Source: Auxenochlorella pyrenoidosa (Eukaryota > Chlorophyta > Trebouxiophyceae > Chlorellales > Chlorellaceae). From it: a stretch of 64,000 nucleotides of DNA. The first letter of the stretch is position 1. Every line of letters begins with the position of its first letter. Where the stretch lies: positions 86,556-150,555 of the forward strand of contig KQ481942.1 in the NCBI GenBank assembly GCA_001430745.1, in the 5' to 3' direction. The notes beneath the pieces are model-generated. The model was given only the letters and a program-made list of their open reading frames with translations, was not told the DNA's origin and ran no database searches. The position numbers and the translations under genes were made by a program. Positions 21,001 through 31,704 of this stretch are shown here, in pieces.

Positions 21001-22722
21001 CTTGCCGGCATGGGAGAGCAGCACAGCCAGGCGCGATTGGCAGCCTCACAGCGTGCGGACAGCTCACCAAGTGGGGTTGGGGATGTAAATCTTGCTTCCC
21101 TTCATCCAGGTACCCTGGAACTCGGCAAAAAGCCTGCAGGGGGTTGGGGTGGGGGTAAGAGTGGGCGTTTGCGCGGGCAGGGAGCCCAGCAGGCACTTTT
21201 GCCTGGGTCGGCCACGTCCGCAATGCGCCGCCGAAACCACAGCGTGCTATGCCCGGCGCCGCGGCTGGCAGGCGCGCGGGGCAGGCTAGCTGCCGAGGCG
21301 TCTGGCGTGTGTGAGCGGTACACAGCACACGGAAGCACAAAGCTACGCCAAGGCAAGGCACGAGCGCTTGAATACACCCAGCTGTGGCGGCAGAGGCCGC
21401 TGCCCGGGGCACTCGCCTGCAGGAGCCGGTGCCGGAGAGGCTCTGGAGCATCGCTACCTGCTTGCCGTGCACCACGCCGGCTTCCTCGCCGTATGCCAGC
21501 TTCACGCTGTCCTCGCAGAACTGGCGGTGCCCCCCGATTGGCAGGTACTCCTGTGGGGGGCCAGGTTGAAGGGAGCAAGGGGGTGAGGAGTTCTTGTTTT
21601 TTGGGGGGGGTGTCCACGGTGTGCCGGCTGCTTAATGCTGTTGCAAGTCCGGCGGTGCGTGCTCGGTTGGGCAGGTGGGCGCCAGCAGGCGCCCCTCCTA
21701 TCAAACACGATGCATGGGCCGTGTCCGTGCGCTGGGTTGCGGTCGAATGCGTCCTGCACTATCGATGGCGTGGGCCCCGGTGCAGCATGGCGCAGCACCC
21801 ACCATAAAGTGGCTGCCGGCCACGCGGCGCTCGGCCTCGCGCACGCTGCGCAGCACGACCGGCTGCCCAGCATCGTCGCGGTATGCACCCACGCCTGCGC
21901 ACGTGCAGGCAAAAGGCAGCCGTGAGGGGCACTTCTTCTGACTTCACGCATGCGACAGCGGGCCCCATGGGCACATCTTGGGGCGGTGCCGAGCAATGCA
22001 GCCTGGAGATGGCACCCTGCCAGGTGCGCGGTTACCGCCCGCGAGCGCCAGCAGGCGACCAGGTGCGCAGCGCCGCCTGCGCAGCATTCCATGCAGTGCA
22101 TGGCGTGCCCCGGCTCGCACCCAGGTTCATTTTCAGAGGGTTGGGGTCGGCCAGAAACTTCTCGGTCACGCCCAGGATGGGATCGCGCGGCGCCTCCGGC
22201 ACGTGCCCAAACCATCCTGCAGTTGCACAAGGGTCACCCATGGCACGCGGGTCGACCATCTGCATGTCTGCAACACTGGAGCAGGCGTGAGGGTGCGGCC
22301 TGGCGGCGGCGGCCTCGCCAGGCGGCTGGCGGCAGCACTAGCGGCAACGGGGAAACGCGCGCTTTCGGGGCAATGCATGTGGGTCGTGAGAGCCTTGCCT
22401 GCGTGTAAAGCCGCCCGTGGGCTGCAAACCAGCCTCGAAGCACACAGAAGCAAGGCAAGCTGTCAAGGGGCCGAACCCGATTGCTCAACCGCCTTATTTC
22501 AGCCAATTGGATGCCTAGAAGACCATCGAGGGCACATCCCGCACAGTCAGGCTCACCTGCTTGGCTCGCAAAGGTCCGGGCCGCAGGCAGCGCCCTGAGG
22601 GCCAGCGAGGCCACCCCGTTGCTTCGCTGCATCGCCATGATCGCTCCAAGTGCTGCGATGGCAGTTCCTGGCCGTGCCTTGACCAAGCTGACTCTGCCTA
22701 GCTGGCGCATGGCTGCCGCCAT
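18060..22722 (-). CDS. Aspartate aminotransferase, mitochondrial type
   Basis: Fourteen exons (22722-22557, 22216-22121, 21894-21803, 21550-21417, 21133-21068, 20914-20867, 20607-20489, 20151-20063, 19852-19769, 19610-19509, 19295-19204, 18895-18806, 18484-18424, 18185-18060) encode about 454 residues. The PLP enzyme interconverts aspartate/2-oxoglutarate and oxaloacetate/glutamate. Signatures include [68 protein letters not shown], the PLP-lysine segment [14 protein letters not shown] and [17 protein letters not shown]. The first ~50 residues are Arg- and Ala-rich without acidic residues, a probable mitochondrial presequence. All phases close. Introns 4 and 9 use GC donors (21416-21415, 19768-19767). 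Length and motifs match plant and animal mitochondrial enzymes; plastid targeting is not excluded. Confidence 0.95.
18910..19001. repeat. 46-bp tandem repeat (x2) in aminotransferase intron
   Basis: Two adjacent 46-bp units containing CCAGCTTGCTCAGCAGCTCG, differing at about five positions, within the intron before exon 12. Confidence 0.8.
20350..20440. repeat. CG dinucleotide run and CCCAC/CA-rich tract in intron
   Basis: An alternating GC run (around 20353-20371) followed by CCCACC and CACACA repeats, inside the intron after aminotransferase exon 7. Simple sequence with no coding content. Confidence 0.8.
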
Positions 22723-23061
22723 CTGTTGCGGGTGCTGGATAAGAAACCAAGCAGATTTACAGGGGGCAGGCTGGCAAAATGTGCCATGGATCAGGCAGGC
22801 ATGAAAGGGAATTCGGCTCAATGCGAGCATGGTACATGGTTGTCAGAAGCAAGGCATGAGCTGGCATGACAGACACACGGAGAGTTGAGAGCGCAGGGGG
22901 CGAGTACTGAGCATTTCATGCGTGGTTGCTCATCAAATGCATCTTGCTTGCGTATAACCCCCACATTCAGAGTGATTTTATTATCAGTCAAGCTGGGCAG
23001 TGTAGCACTGGCATCATTCGCAGGGCAATCATGGCAGGGGCCTCAGCCTGCGCGCTGCCGC
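22723..23061. other. Spacer upstream of aspartate aminotransferase
   Basis: 339 bp between the stop of the Gln-rich gene and the aminotransferase start, both on the minus strand. A minus-strand TGTAA at 22757-22761 may serve the upstream gene. Nothing else is recognised. Confidence 0.4.
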
Positions 23062-24460
23062 TCAGCATGCCGGGGGGCTGTTGGCGCAGCCCAGGTCTGC
23101 AGCCGTTGCCATGATGTCGAGCGCACCCACCCGCTTCACCTCGCTCCCGCTGCGCTGCAGGCTGGGCCCTCCCGCAGCGGCCGTGCTCACGGTGCGCGCG
23201 TCGCTGGCCCGCCGCTGCTGCCTGCCCGTCGACACCGCGGGCTGCGCGCCGCCGCCGCCGGCCCCGCTGGCAGCCGGCAGGCTGGCTGCCGACACAGACA
23301 GCGACTGCAGCGTTTTGGCAGCGGCCGCCTCATCCTCGCCTGCCGGCCTCCCTGCTGCCGCATCGCCGTCTGCCGCGCCCGCGGCCGCGAAATCAGGGGC
23401 CGGGATGCCTGGGTTCCTCTGCGCCCAGCTGCCGCTGTGCACCATGTCTGCCATCCAGCGCCGCACATCGGCCACGGGAAACCAGTACTTCTGACCGTCG
23501 TCGAGGAACTGCACCTCCACCGATGGCACCCTCCGCCCCGACTCCGCCTTGTTCACGCGCCCAATGAAGACCTCGCCCGGCGTGTCGATGCTGCAGGGTG
23601 CAGCCGCAGCAGGCGTGGCAGCGAGGGTTAACTGACCGACGCAGCAGTGGGCTGCAAGCTCTGCCAAGTGAACGAGCGCACACTGCGTGCTAGCAACCCA
23701 GGCACAGCGCGCTGCCGGCATGCGACCATCCTCCTGAGCACCAGTCTCACAAGAATATGGCTCCAGGCACCTCGACGAATCGGTGCATGATGTCGGCATA
23801 CTTGGAGGGCCGGTGGCCGCTGCCTGGCGATTTGCCGCTGCCTGGCGATTTGCTGGCAGCGGCGCCGCCGGCTCCCCGTCGCCGCTTGGGAGGCGGCGCC
23901 GCTGCTGCCCCCGCAGAAGGCGTGGCGCTGCGCTGACGGCGGCTGCGAGGGGGGCGGGCCTCCTCCGATCCCAAGACCGAGCGCTGCCGTGGATCGCCGC
24001 CCTGCAATGGCGGCTGCGCGGGTGCTTGCTGCCGTTTGCGGCTGCGAGGAGAGGTGCCGTCGGGCGGCGGCATGCCCTGCTGCTCTGCATGCTCACCCTG
24101 CTGTGGTTGCTGCTGCTGCTGTTGCTGCCGGGCGCTCTGCTGCTGCTGCTGCGGTTGGGTGCTCTGATGCTGCTGTGCTGCTGCGCTGTGGTCTGACATC
24201 GTCGGCTGCGGCGGCTCCCCTGAGGGCGTGACGACGGCATCGTCTCCTCTAGCACACGCAGCAGCCTGCCCCGCGCTGCTGGGGCCTTGCTCTGCTAGCG
24301 CGCTGCTAGAGTGCGCGCGTGGCAAGGTGGTAGAAGCATCTGGCACGGAGCTCACACCAGCACCCGCGCCGTTGGTGCTGCCGGGCCGGCTGGCTGGGGC
24401 TGGCCGCCCGGCGCGAAGCGGCAGCGCAGCGCCCCCCAGGCCTTTAACCACGCCGCGCAT
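23062..24460 (-). CDS. Unrecognised Gln-rich, basic protein with small conserved-looking C-terminal domain
   Basis: I do not recognise the family. Two exons (24460-23751, 23590-23062) give about 412 residues, joined in phase 2. The N-terminal half is low complexity: a Gln/His-rich block, then basic clusters (RSRKRQQ, RPPRSRRQR, PPKRRRG) that look like nuclear localisation signals, then GSGKSPGSGHRPSKYADIMH. Across the junction comes the only region that looks folded: FVEVPGAIF, FIDTPGEVFIGRVNK, VEVQFLDDGQKYWFPVADV and RRWMADMV. This alternation of small, acidic and aromatic residues resembles a Tudor/PWWP-like barrel, but that is a guess. The C-terminal ~100 residues are Ala/Ser-rich. The start is uncertain; an ATG at 24642 opens another frame that could be a 5' exon. 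A nuclear protein is the best inference. Confidence 0.5.
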
Positions 24461-25044
24461 TGCGCCGGGAAAACCTGCAGATATGCGGGCGAGGCTAGGG
24501 AGGAAAGGGTGACGCGTCGCTTGGCGGCTGCAGGCGGCACCTCTGGACGCGTCCCGGCACAACAGCTGTGCCGCTCCTTGAATGGCACCAAGCGGACCTG
24601 CAGCCGCGCTGCGTGACCTCGATAGCCCTTCTTGCACGCCATGGCGCCCGGGAGGGACAAAGGAGAGCGGCAGACAGCACTCTTTGCAGGGCGCGGCCGG
24701 GGCGGCGCCCTGCCTCACCTCTTGCGATGGTTTTCGATGCTCAAGCGTCTCTCAACGTGATCGGAGGGGACCACTTGCTCTCCTGGAGAGCCAAACCTCG
24801 GACAGAGTTGCCAACTACCTCGGCAATGCGAAGTCGGTGGCTGAAGGGAAGCCTGCAGATGATCGAGCTCGAAAGAACACTAGTGGTCGAGCTAGGGGAC
24901 CGTATGGGCACCGGAAACCGCTACCCGCGCCAGCACACGCAGCAGGAGGCCTTCATTCTGGGCTCCTATTACCTTTACAGACACTCGGATCGATACATCA
25001 GTCTTTGATCTTGCTCACATACGCTGTGGCGCCCCTGGCACGGT
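24461..25044. other. Divergent spacer, Gln-rich gene / TMX-like gene
   Basis: 584 bp between divergent starts. The left ~180 bp may be a 5' exon of the Gln-rich gene, with a minus-strand frame starting at ATG 24642 and reading MACKKGYRGHAARLQVRLVP. The remainder must hold the TMX-like promoter. No element is named. Confidence 0.35.
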
Positions 25045-26935
25045 ATGCCTCCGCTGCGACTCCTTGTCCAGCTATTCTGCTGTCTGTTGGTGCTAGCTCT
25101 GGGCAGCAGAGCAGCAAGAGGCCGGGAAAGAGCAGCGCAGGCCACCAGCAGCGGGGTGGTCACTCTCACAGGTGCACGCAGCCTGCGGGGCGGCGCCAGC
25201 GGTCGGAGTACAAACCAGGGTACAGCATCGCTCCTCCCAGCACTCATAGTGGACATTCGTCTGCCTGCAGCTCTCATGAATGTGGCCGCCGAGCAGACGT
25301 GAAATGGTAACGCAATCTACATCCACAGGCCACAATGCCTCATTGCCGGCAAGCAAGTTCTTCTCACGCCTCCTGCCTCTCTGCAGACCTGAATTTTGAT
25401 GAGCGCCTCAGCAACGGCAAGCCCTGGCTGATCAACATCTATGCCCACTACGTGAGGCTCTCATGATGCACTGCCCCGAGAGCTTTCCCGCCGCGCCGGC
25501 TTGGACGCTTGACTGAAGGGTGCCGGTTTGAGCCGCCACATGGGCGCATGCTTGTTTCAAGCGCAGGCTGTCCCTGCTGCCGCGCCCCTCGCCAGCGTAT
25601 CACCGTCGCCGTCCTGTTGACGCGTGCACGGGAGATGCCTGGTGCTGTGCCTCGTGCTGTGCCTGCAGTGCCCTGTTACACAGGAGCTGGAGCGCGCGTT
25701 CGAGGCAGCAGCACAGGAGCTGAAACCCGAGATCAGCGTTGGCAGGGTGAGGCAGCTTCACTTCCTTCCGCCCTTGGCCGCTCAGCCACTTTGAATGGAC
25801 ACCCATGGGGGCAGCCCCTGGTGCGATTGGGGGGTTAGCAACAGCCGCGAGATGGGCATGCGGCGGCACTGCACCTGGTGCACAAGGTGCGCTGCATGCT
25901 TGTCGCACACCTCGCGCCCTGCTGCGCCCCCGGCAGATTGATGGCACGGCGCAGCGCGGCCTCATGGGCCGCTTCCAGCTGCGGGGCTACCACGGGGTGT
26001 ATCACCTCAACGGCACCGAGACACGCGCGTTCTGCGAAGGCCGGGACGGCAACGCGTGTGAGGGCAAGCACATATCGAAGAAAAAGGTGGGCGGGGGTGC
26101 ACGCGCGGCGGCTCGTTTACTGCGCAGCGCGCAGCGCGGCGTACGCTGGGAGGGCCGCGCTGGCACGCCTGCGCAGGGAGCGGGCTGGACTGCTCAACCT
26201 CCGCGGCATGCCTGTGGGGCAGGCTTTGCCTCAAGTGGGCAGCTGGCCGGGTATCCTGGGTTGGGCGGGGCGGGAGCGACCATGCAGCGGGACTGTTCTC
26301 CCTCTGTGGGCCGTGCCCAGACCCGCCCTGGACTGAGCCCCTCCTCTCCCCGCCCTGGCCCGCCCCGCCCGCCAGCAGCTCGTCAAGTTTGCGCGGGAGG
26401 GGTGGAAGGCCGCGCCTCCGCGCACCGGCTGCACCTCACCCATCAGCCGCTGCGGCCGGGCGGTGGGGCAGCTCACCAAGTGAGCGGGCTCTGTTGCCCG
26501 GGCGTTTGCCCCTGTCCAGCCCTCCACAGGTCGCGGCCCGGGAATTTGCTGACGCAGCCCGGCGGCTGCAGTGGATGTAGTGTACGGCTGCGTTTGTGCA
26601 CGCCCCGCAGACACCAAGGCTTGCTGCCTGTTCCGCGTCCACCCACCCGCTGCTGCTGGGCGGCTAGCAGGAGCCTGCCGCACGGTGCTCCCATTGCTGG
26701 CAGACCCACCCGGGACACCCCCTTCGCATCTGGCCATGGCCACTGCAGGCTGCCGGCCAAGGCGAAGCAGACGTACCACTTCCTGCACGACGAGCGCCAC
26801 TACTCTGACCTCACGATCTTTGCGGGCCTGCTGGCCGTGCCCGTGGTCATGGGCCTCTCCTTCATCTGCTTCCTGGATGCCTACTACAGCCGGCGGCCCC
26901 TGGACGCGGGCTTCCAGCATGCGCATGCAGAGTGA
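25045..26935 (+). CDS. TMX-type thioredoxin-fold membrane protein, CPVT active site
   Basis: Seven exons (25045-25171, 25387-25451, 25669-25746, 25937-26086, 26379-26479, 26520-26576, 26749-26935) encode about 254 residues. A signal peptide (RLLVQLFCCLLVLALGSRA) is followed by a thioredoxin-like domain: LSNGKPWLINIYAHYCPVTQ, ISVGRIDGTAQRGLMGRF and YHGVYHLNGTETR. Near the C-terminus is one transmembrane helix (LTIFAGLLAVPVVMGLSFIC) and a short basic tail. The layout matches TMX1-like ER oxidoreductases, which exchange disulfides in secretory proteins. The usual CxxC reads CPVT, so the resolving cysteine is missing. Exon 2 ends right before the first Cys and exon 3 begins with it, in phase 0, so a splicing error is unlikely. 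A non-oxidoreductase or monothiol role is inferred. TGTAA follows at 27111. Confidence 0.82.
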
Positions 26936-27486
26936 TGGGGTGGGTGCTGCGCCTCGGCTTCCGCCATGCTGCCGCCAGAGCGGCGCTGCTGCAGCATGGG
27001 TGCCATCCATTGACGTTGACCAGCATCTCCTGGCGCAACCTGTTGAGCACTTGGACGAATCCATCTGAAGTATTACCACCCTCTCCCTCTAACGCCTCTA
27101 ACATCATGTGTGTAACTTGCGGTGTGCTGGCAGCAGGCATCGTGGTCAACTAGGCCCGCTGCACCTCAGCGTGACGGTGACGTGAAGCGGTCCATGCGGG
27201 CTTGCATGCATGTCGCAGCTGGACATCTCGATTCTTATTGGTACTTGTATCAATTCAAGGCCCTCCACGGACGGCACCACGTTGCAATGACGATATGCGG
27301 CACTTGCTTGCGCACTGTGGCACGGCTTCATTGTCGGTGAGGCTCATAGTCATTCTCCCTATCGTAATTGTGCAATGTGAAAACGCGTGCCGACAGAAGC
27401 GCACTTTCAGCGCCCCTGCAGGCTGCCTCTTGCAGCAGGAGCGACTAGGCGCGGCCTGCGCTGCTACAGCAGCGCATCGGACGCAA
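26936..27486. other. Spacer, TMX-like 3' UTR and TGT promoter
   Basis: 551 bp between two plus-strand genes. It contains the TGTAA at 27111-27115. A frame from 27387 reads [17 protein letters not shown], which resembles a mitochondrial presequence but is out of frame with the downstream exons. Confidence 0.4.
27111..27115 (+). terminator. TGTAA polyadenylation signal, TMX-like gene
   Basis: TGTAA 176 nt after the TMX-like stop codon. Confidence 0.55.
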
Positions 27487-30400
27487 ATGTCGACTCAGAT
27501 CACCAAGGCGGCATTGCCGCACCAGTGAGTTGCCACTGCCGCCATCGCTGCTGCCGCCGCCGCTGCCTACTGCCGCCGCCGCTGCCGACTGCCGCCTGGT
27601 CCTTGCTCCAGTCTCCTGATCCCCACATCACTCTTACAGCCTGCGCCAGTTTGTGCCCACTCTGCAGGCTCCAGCAAAGCCAGTGCCCTCTCGCAAGCGG
27701 CGGAAGATCGACCCGATGACGCCGCCGCCGTCGGCGAGCGAGTTCCCTCCCTATCAGCCCCGAGACTTCTTTCGCTTCGAGGTGCTGCACACGTGAGCGA
27801 GCCTGCCGCTGGGCTGCCCCACTCTGCCCCGGAGTACGCCCCTTTACGTGCACCCCCAAAAAGCGCAGCTAGCTCATCCAAGCCTTTGGGCCTGCCACTT
27901 CACAACGGCTCCCCCTGCTTAGAAGAAGATGTTGGGCCGCGGCACCTCTGGGGCTGCACGCCGCCCGCCGCATGCGGCGTCGCCAGCAAGACTTCTGACG
28001 CCCAGGCACGGCTCCCGGCCCCCTGCATGCAGGTCGAAAAAGTCTGGGGCGCGCGTGGGGCGCATCCACACCCCGCACGGCGTAGTTGACACTCCTGGTT
28101 TCGTTGCCGTGGGCACCAACGCGGCCCTGAAGGCCGTGGACGCGGCCTGGGCAGACGCAGGTCAGCAGGGGTGTTATCGCTGCAGCTGCCTGTAGGCCGG
28201 AGTGCTGCAGCCAGGGCACACCTCTTGGCGGGCCTCTCAGCTTGCGCCGGGCCGCCGCTGCAGCCTGCTCGCCCCCCCCCCCCCCCGACGGTGTCACTCC
28301 TTGTCGCCCCCGCTCGCCCGCCGCGCGCCCTGCAGAGGGCCAGCAGCTGCAGTTTGCCAACACCTACCACCTGCTGCTGCACCCGGGGGCCGACGTGGTG
28401 GCGGCCGCGGGCGGCCTGCACGCGTTCATGAACCGCCAGCGCCCGATGATCACCGACAGCGGCGGCTTCCAGGTGGGCCCGCCTGCTGCGCCACCCGGCA
28501 TGCTGGCCCCATGCCCTGCCTGCTGGGCCGCCCGGCAAGCTGCGGCTTCCAGGTGTGCCTGCCTGCTGCACCACCGTGCTAGCCCCAGAAGTTCCAGCCA
28601 ATTCAGCTTGGGAGCTCTGTGCTGCACCTCCCACGCCCTCTTTTCTAGGAGAAATTCAACAAAGGGTCCTCTACCAAATTGGCACATTTTTGTAGAGGTC
28701 TCCCTCGCCTAGGGCACCGTGCCCGCCCGTCTGCACTTGCTGCCTCTCACACCTCTCATCTCATGGCCCCCAGGTCTTCTCCCTGGCCTATGGCACCGTG
28801 CACGAGGAGGTGAACTCGCTCAAGCGCGGCTCGGGGAAGAGCCGGCACAAGCTGGAGCACAACCTGGTGGCCCGAGTATCGGAGGAGGGGGTCGTCTTCC
28901 GGAGCTACCGGTGCGGCCCCTGCTGCAACTGCGGCCCAGCGGGCCGCCTTCGGAGCGGGGCCCTGCTGTGCTGACGGCGGCTCAGCCGGTGCCCGTGCGC
29001 GCGCACTGCCGCGCCCGGCGAGCTCTAGTTGCAAGGGGCACGATGCGAGGCCCGGGCGCGCGGTTCCTGCATACTGCTGTCAAAATCCCACCTTGCATGC
29101 CCCCCCCTCCCTCCCCACCCACACACACACACGCACACGCACACACACGCACACGCGCACACACGCCCCACCCCACCCCATCCACCCCCCCATCCACCCA
29201 CACAACACCCCCACTCACCACCCCCGCCGCAGGGACGGCACGCGGATGCTGCTGACGCCGGAGAGCTCGGTGGAGGCGCAGAAGAAGCTGGGCGCCGACA
29301 TCATCATCCCCCTAGACGAGCTGCCGCCGTACCACACCGATCCTGCCACGCTGGCCGCCAGCCTGGCGCGCTCGCACCGCTGGATGGCCCGCAGGTTCGG
29401 GGTGGGGGGCTGGGGGGTTGGGCGTGGGTGGGTGGGGGGGGGGGTTGGATTTGGGGATAATGTGGGTTGGGGGGTGGGGGTTTGGCGTCGGGTGGGGTGG
29501 GGGGCGGCACCAGGGGCACATGCACCTGCTGGCTGCACCATCCCTCTCTCCAGGGCAGCTCCTCCCTCTTGCCCCGAGCAGCTGCCACGTCCCTCTGCCT
29601 ATGTGGCCTTCTAGGGCAACCCCCGGATCACTCAATGGGGAGCCGTGCGTCAGCCGGCCCCGCAGGGGCTGTGCCCCCACTCTGCCCCCTGACCATGCCG
29701 TCGCCGCCGCTCCGCATCGTGCCAAAGCCCGAGCACAAGCTCCCAGGCGCTGCCTGTGTCTCACGCACACCCCTGCGCTTCCCCCCAGCACCCCTGCAGC
29801 CTAAAGACCCACCTGGCGGATGTGCGCCAGCAGGCCATGTATGCCGTGGTGCATGGCGGCCTTTCGTTGGAGCTGCGCCAGCAGAGCATTGACTACCTCA
29901 CCAGCCTGCCCTTTGATGGCTATGCCGTGGGCGGCAGCCTGGGCAAGGACAGGCAAGGGGTCTGGGGTGGGGTGGGGGTGGGTCCATTGTGAGGTGGGGT
30001 GTTGGGGGGCACTGCTGGCTTGCTCAGCAGCTGGCGCACAGAAGAGCCGCTGGACGGATCTCTGCAGGGCAGGCATGCCGGCGCAGCATGCGCTCACTTC
30101 TGACCGTCCCGGCCCTGCTCACGGGGGCACGGCGTCTCTCCCCCGCAATCGTGCCCCCCGGCTTCATGCAACAGGCTCGGCGCGGCTGGAGCCTGACCAG
30201 CGCCGCGCCTGCCCGCCGGCGCCACCCTGCAGGGAGGACCTGTTCTGGCTGCTGGAGCGCATCATGCCGCGCCTGCACGAGCGCATGGGCGGGCCCAAGC
30301 CGGTGCATGTGCTGGGCATTGCCGACCCGGCCAGTGTGCCCCAGGTGCCCGCCTTCTGAAGGGGAGCTGCCCCGAGGCCGCCCAGGGCGCCTGCCTGCGC

Positions 30401-31704
30401 ACCCCGCCAAGCCAGGAGGCTGGCAGGCAGCTCGCCGCTGCATGCGCGCCAGCGGACCGCCGCTGCTATGCACCTGCGCCCCGCTGGGCTCAGCCGGGCT
30501 GCCTGCACGTGTGCAGCCGCCCCGCCTCCTCACCCGCCCCCCCCCTCCCTTCTTACCCCACAAGCCCCCGTCGCTTCACCAGCCCCTCCACTCCTGCCGC
30601 GCTGCAGCTGGTGACATACGGGTGCGACACATTTGACAGCTGCTACCCCACCCGGGTGGGACGCCACGGCACCATGCTGACAAAGGATGGGCCCCTTCGC
30701 GTGGTGGGTGGGCGGCGTCATCAGCGACACGCTGTCACCAGCCAAGGGGGTGTGTGCAGCCCAGCAAGCCTGGCATCTCGGGTGCATGCCCGCAGGCTGC
30801 GGCCCTGCTTCCCTGTTTTAAGAAGCAACGCGCTGCCAAGGCAGCACGGCGTGGCTGCCCCCCCGCCGCAGACTTTGCTGCCCTTCCGCTGCGCGACGGC
30901 CAGCCCGCCGCCACTCCCTCTGTGTTGGAAGAGACAGCGTTGACCATGACAGTCAACCCCAGTGTTCAACACTCTGCCCCGCAGGTCAGCGGCAAGTACA
31001 AGACTGCGTTCCGGCCCCCCGTGGAGGGCTGCTCCTGCTACACCTGCCGCACGCACAGGTGCTGCCGGCTGCGCGCGGCACGCCGCAGGGAGGGAGCGCG
31101 CAACCAAGGGGGGCACGCATGGCAGCTAGGCGGGTCGCAGTTGCGGTTGCATTGCCTGGGCAGGAGCGTGCGTCAGCGGGGCGCCCCGGCCCGCCCCTGC
31201 TGCCCGGCCCGCCCCTGGGACGCTGGCGCGCGTCAACCTCTGTTCCCTCCCTGCCCCCCTGCCGCAGCCTGGCCTATCTGCACCATCTGGTCAAAGCCCA
31301 TGAGCCTCTGGCTGCCACCCTGCTGGCCATCCACAACATCCATCACATGAACGCCCAGGCAAGCTGCGCCCTTTCGAGGTTTCCCGGTATTTTCTTTGTT
31401 TGGTCAAGTGGAACGTACTTCCATGGCGCACAATGCCCTGTCGCACGAGTCTTGCATGCCTGATACAACCGCCTGCCGCGCCGCTGGCCGTCCATGCTTC
31501 GCACGTGTGGCGAGCGCGGGGCTCTGCCAGGCACGCGCGCCATGCGACGCGAAACGCGGGGGCGGCCACCACACATTCATGGGGCCACGTGCCAGGTGTA
31601 GCGCCCTTGTGCGCCATGGGACTCTTCAAGCCGCAATGTTGCGCATGCTGGCCCTCCCGCAGATGGCAGAGCTGCGGCAGCGCATCCTTGCGGACGAGTT
31701 GTGA
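27487..31704 (+). CDS. Queuine tRNA-ribosyltransferase catalytic subunit (TGT/QTRT1)
   Basis: Twelve exons (27487-27524, 27640-27792, 28033-28160, 28336-28472, 28774-28910, 29233-29394, 29800-29952, 30233-30344, 30608-30703, 30985-31058, 31268-31358, 31663-31704) encode about 440 residues. The enzyme swaps guanine 34 for queuine in GUN-anticodon tRNAs. Diagnostic motifs: [36 protein letters not shown] with the first catalytic Asp, [31 protein letters not shown] with the nucleophilic Asp, and the zinc site CSCYTC...H ending IHNIHHMN. A ~60-residue N-terminal extension includes the basic cluster [13 protein letters not shown]. Introns 7 and 11 use GC donors (29953-29954, 31359-31360). The length is normal for the eukaryotic catalytic subunit; its partner QTRT2 is not in the window. 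Confidence 0.94.
28461..28580. repeat. Tandem duplication of TGT exon 4 end and donor
   Basis: The exon 4 terminus and donor (GCGGCTTCCAG then GTGGGCCCGCCTGCTGC, from 28462) is repeated 80 bp downstream (from 28542, GTGTGCCTGCCTGCTGC) inside the intron. The copy preserves an AG/GT junction. Confidence 0.75.
29119..29172. repeat. AC microsatellite in TGT intron 5
   Basis: A run of AC and GCAC dinucleotides just before exon 6, forming part of a C-rich 3' splice region. Confidence 0.85.

Noticed and set aside
24461..24718. Extension of the Gln-rich protein to 24718
   Set aside because: That frame opens with GTG rather than ATG; ATG at 24460 is preferred, with a possible separate 5' exon left open.
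26454..26580. Alternative TMX-like splice using donor GCG/GTGGGG and acceptor CAG/GTCGCG
   Set aside because: A stronger donor (AA/GTGAGC at 26480) pairs in phase with acceptor CCAG before 26520 and gives the same downstream frame.
27387..27528. Mitochondrial-presequence-like frame (RRGLRCYSSAS) as the TGT N-terminus
   Set aside because: It is out of frame with exon 2 through the only good acceptor; the MSTQ frame joins correctly.
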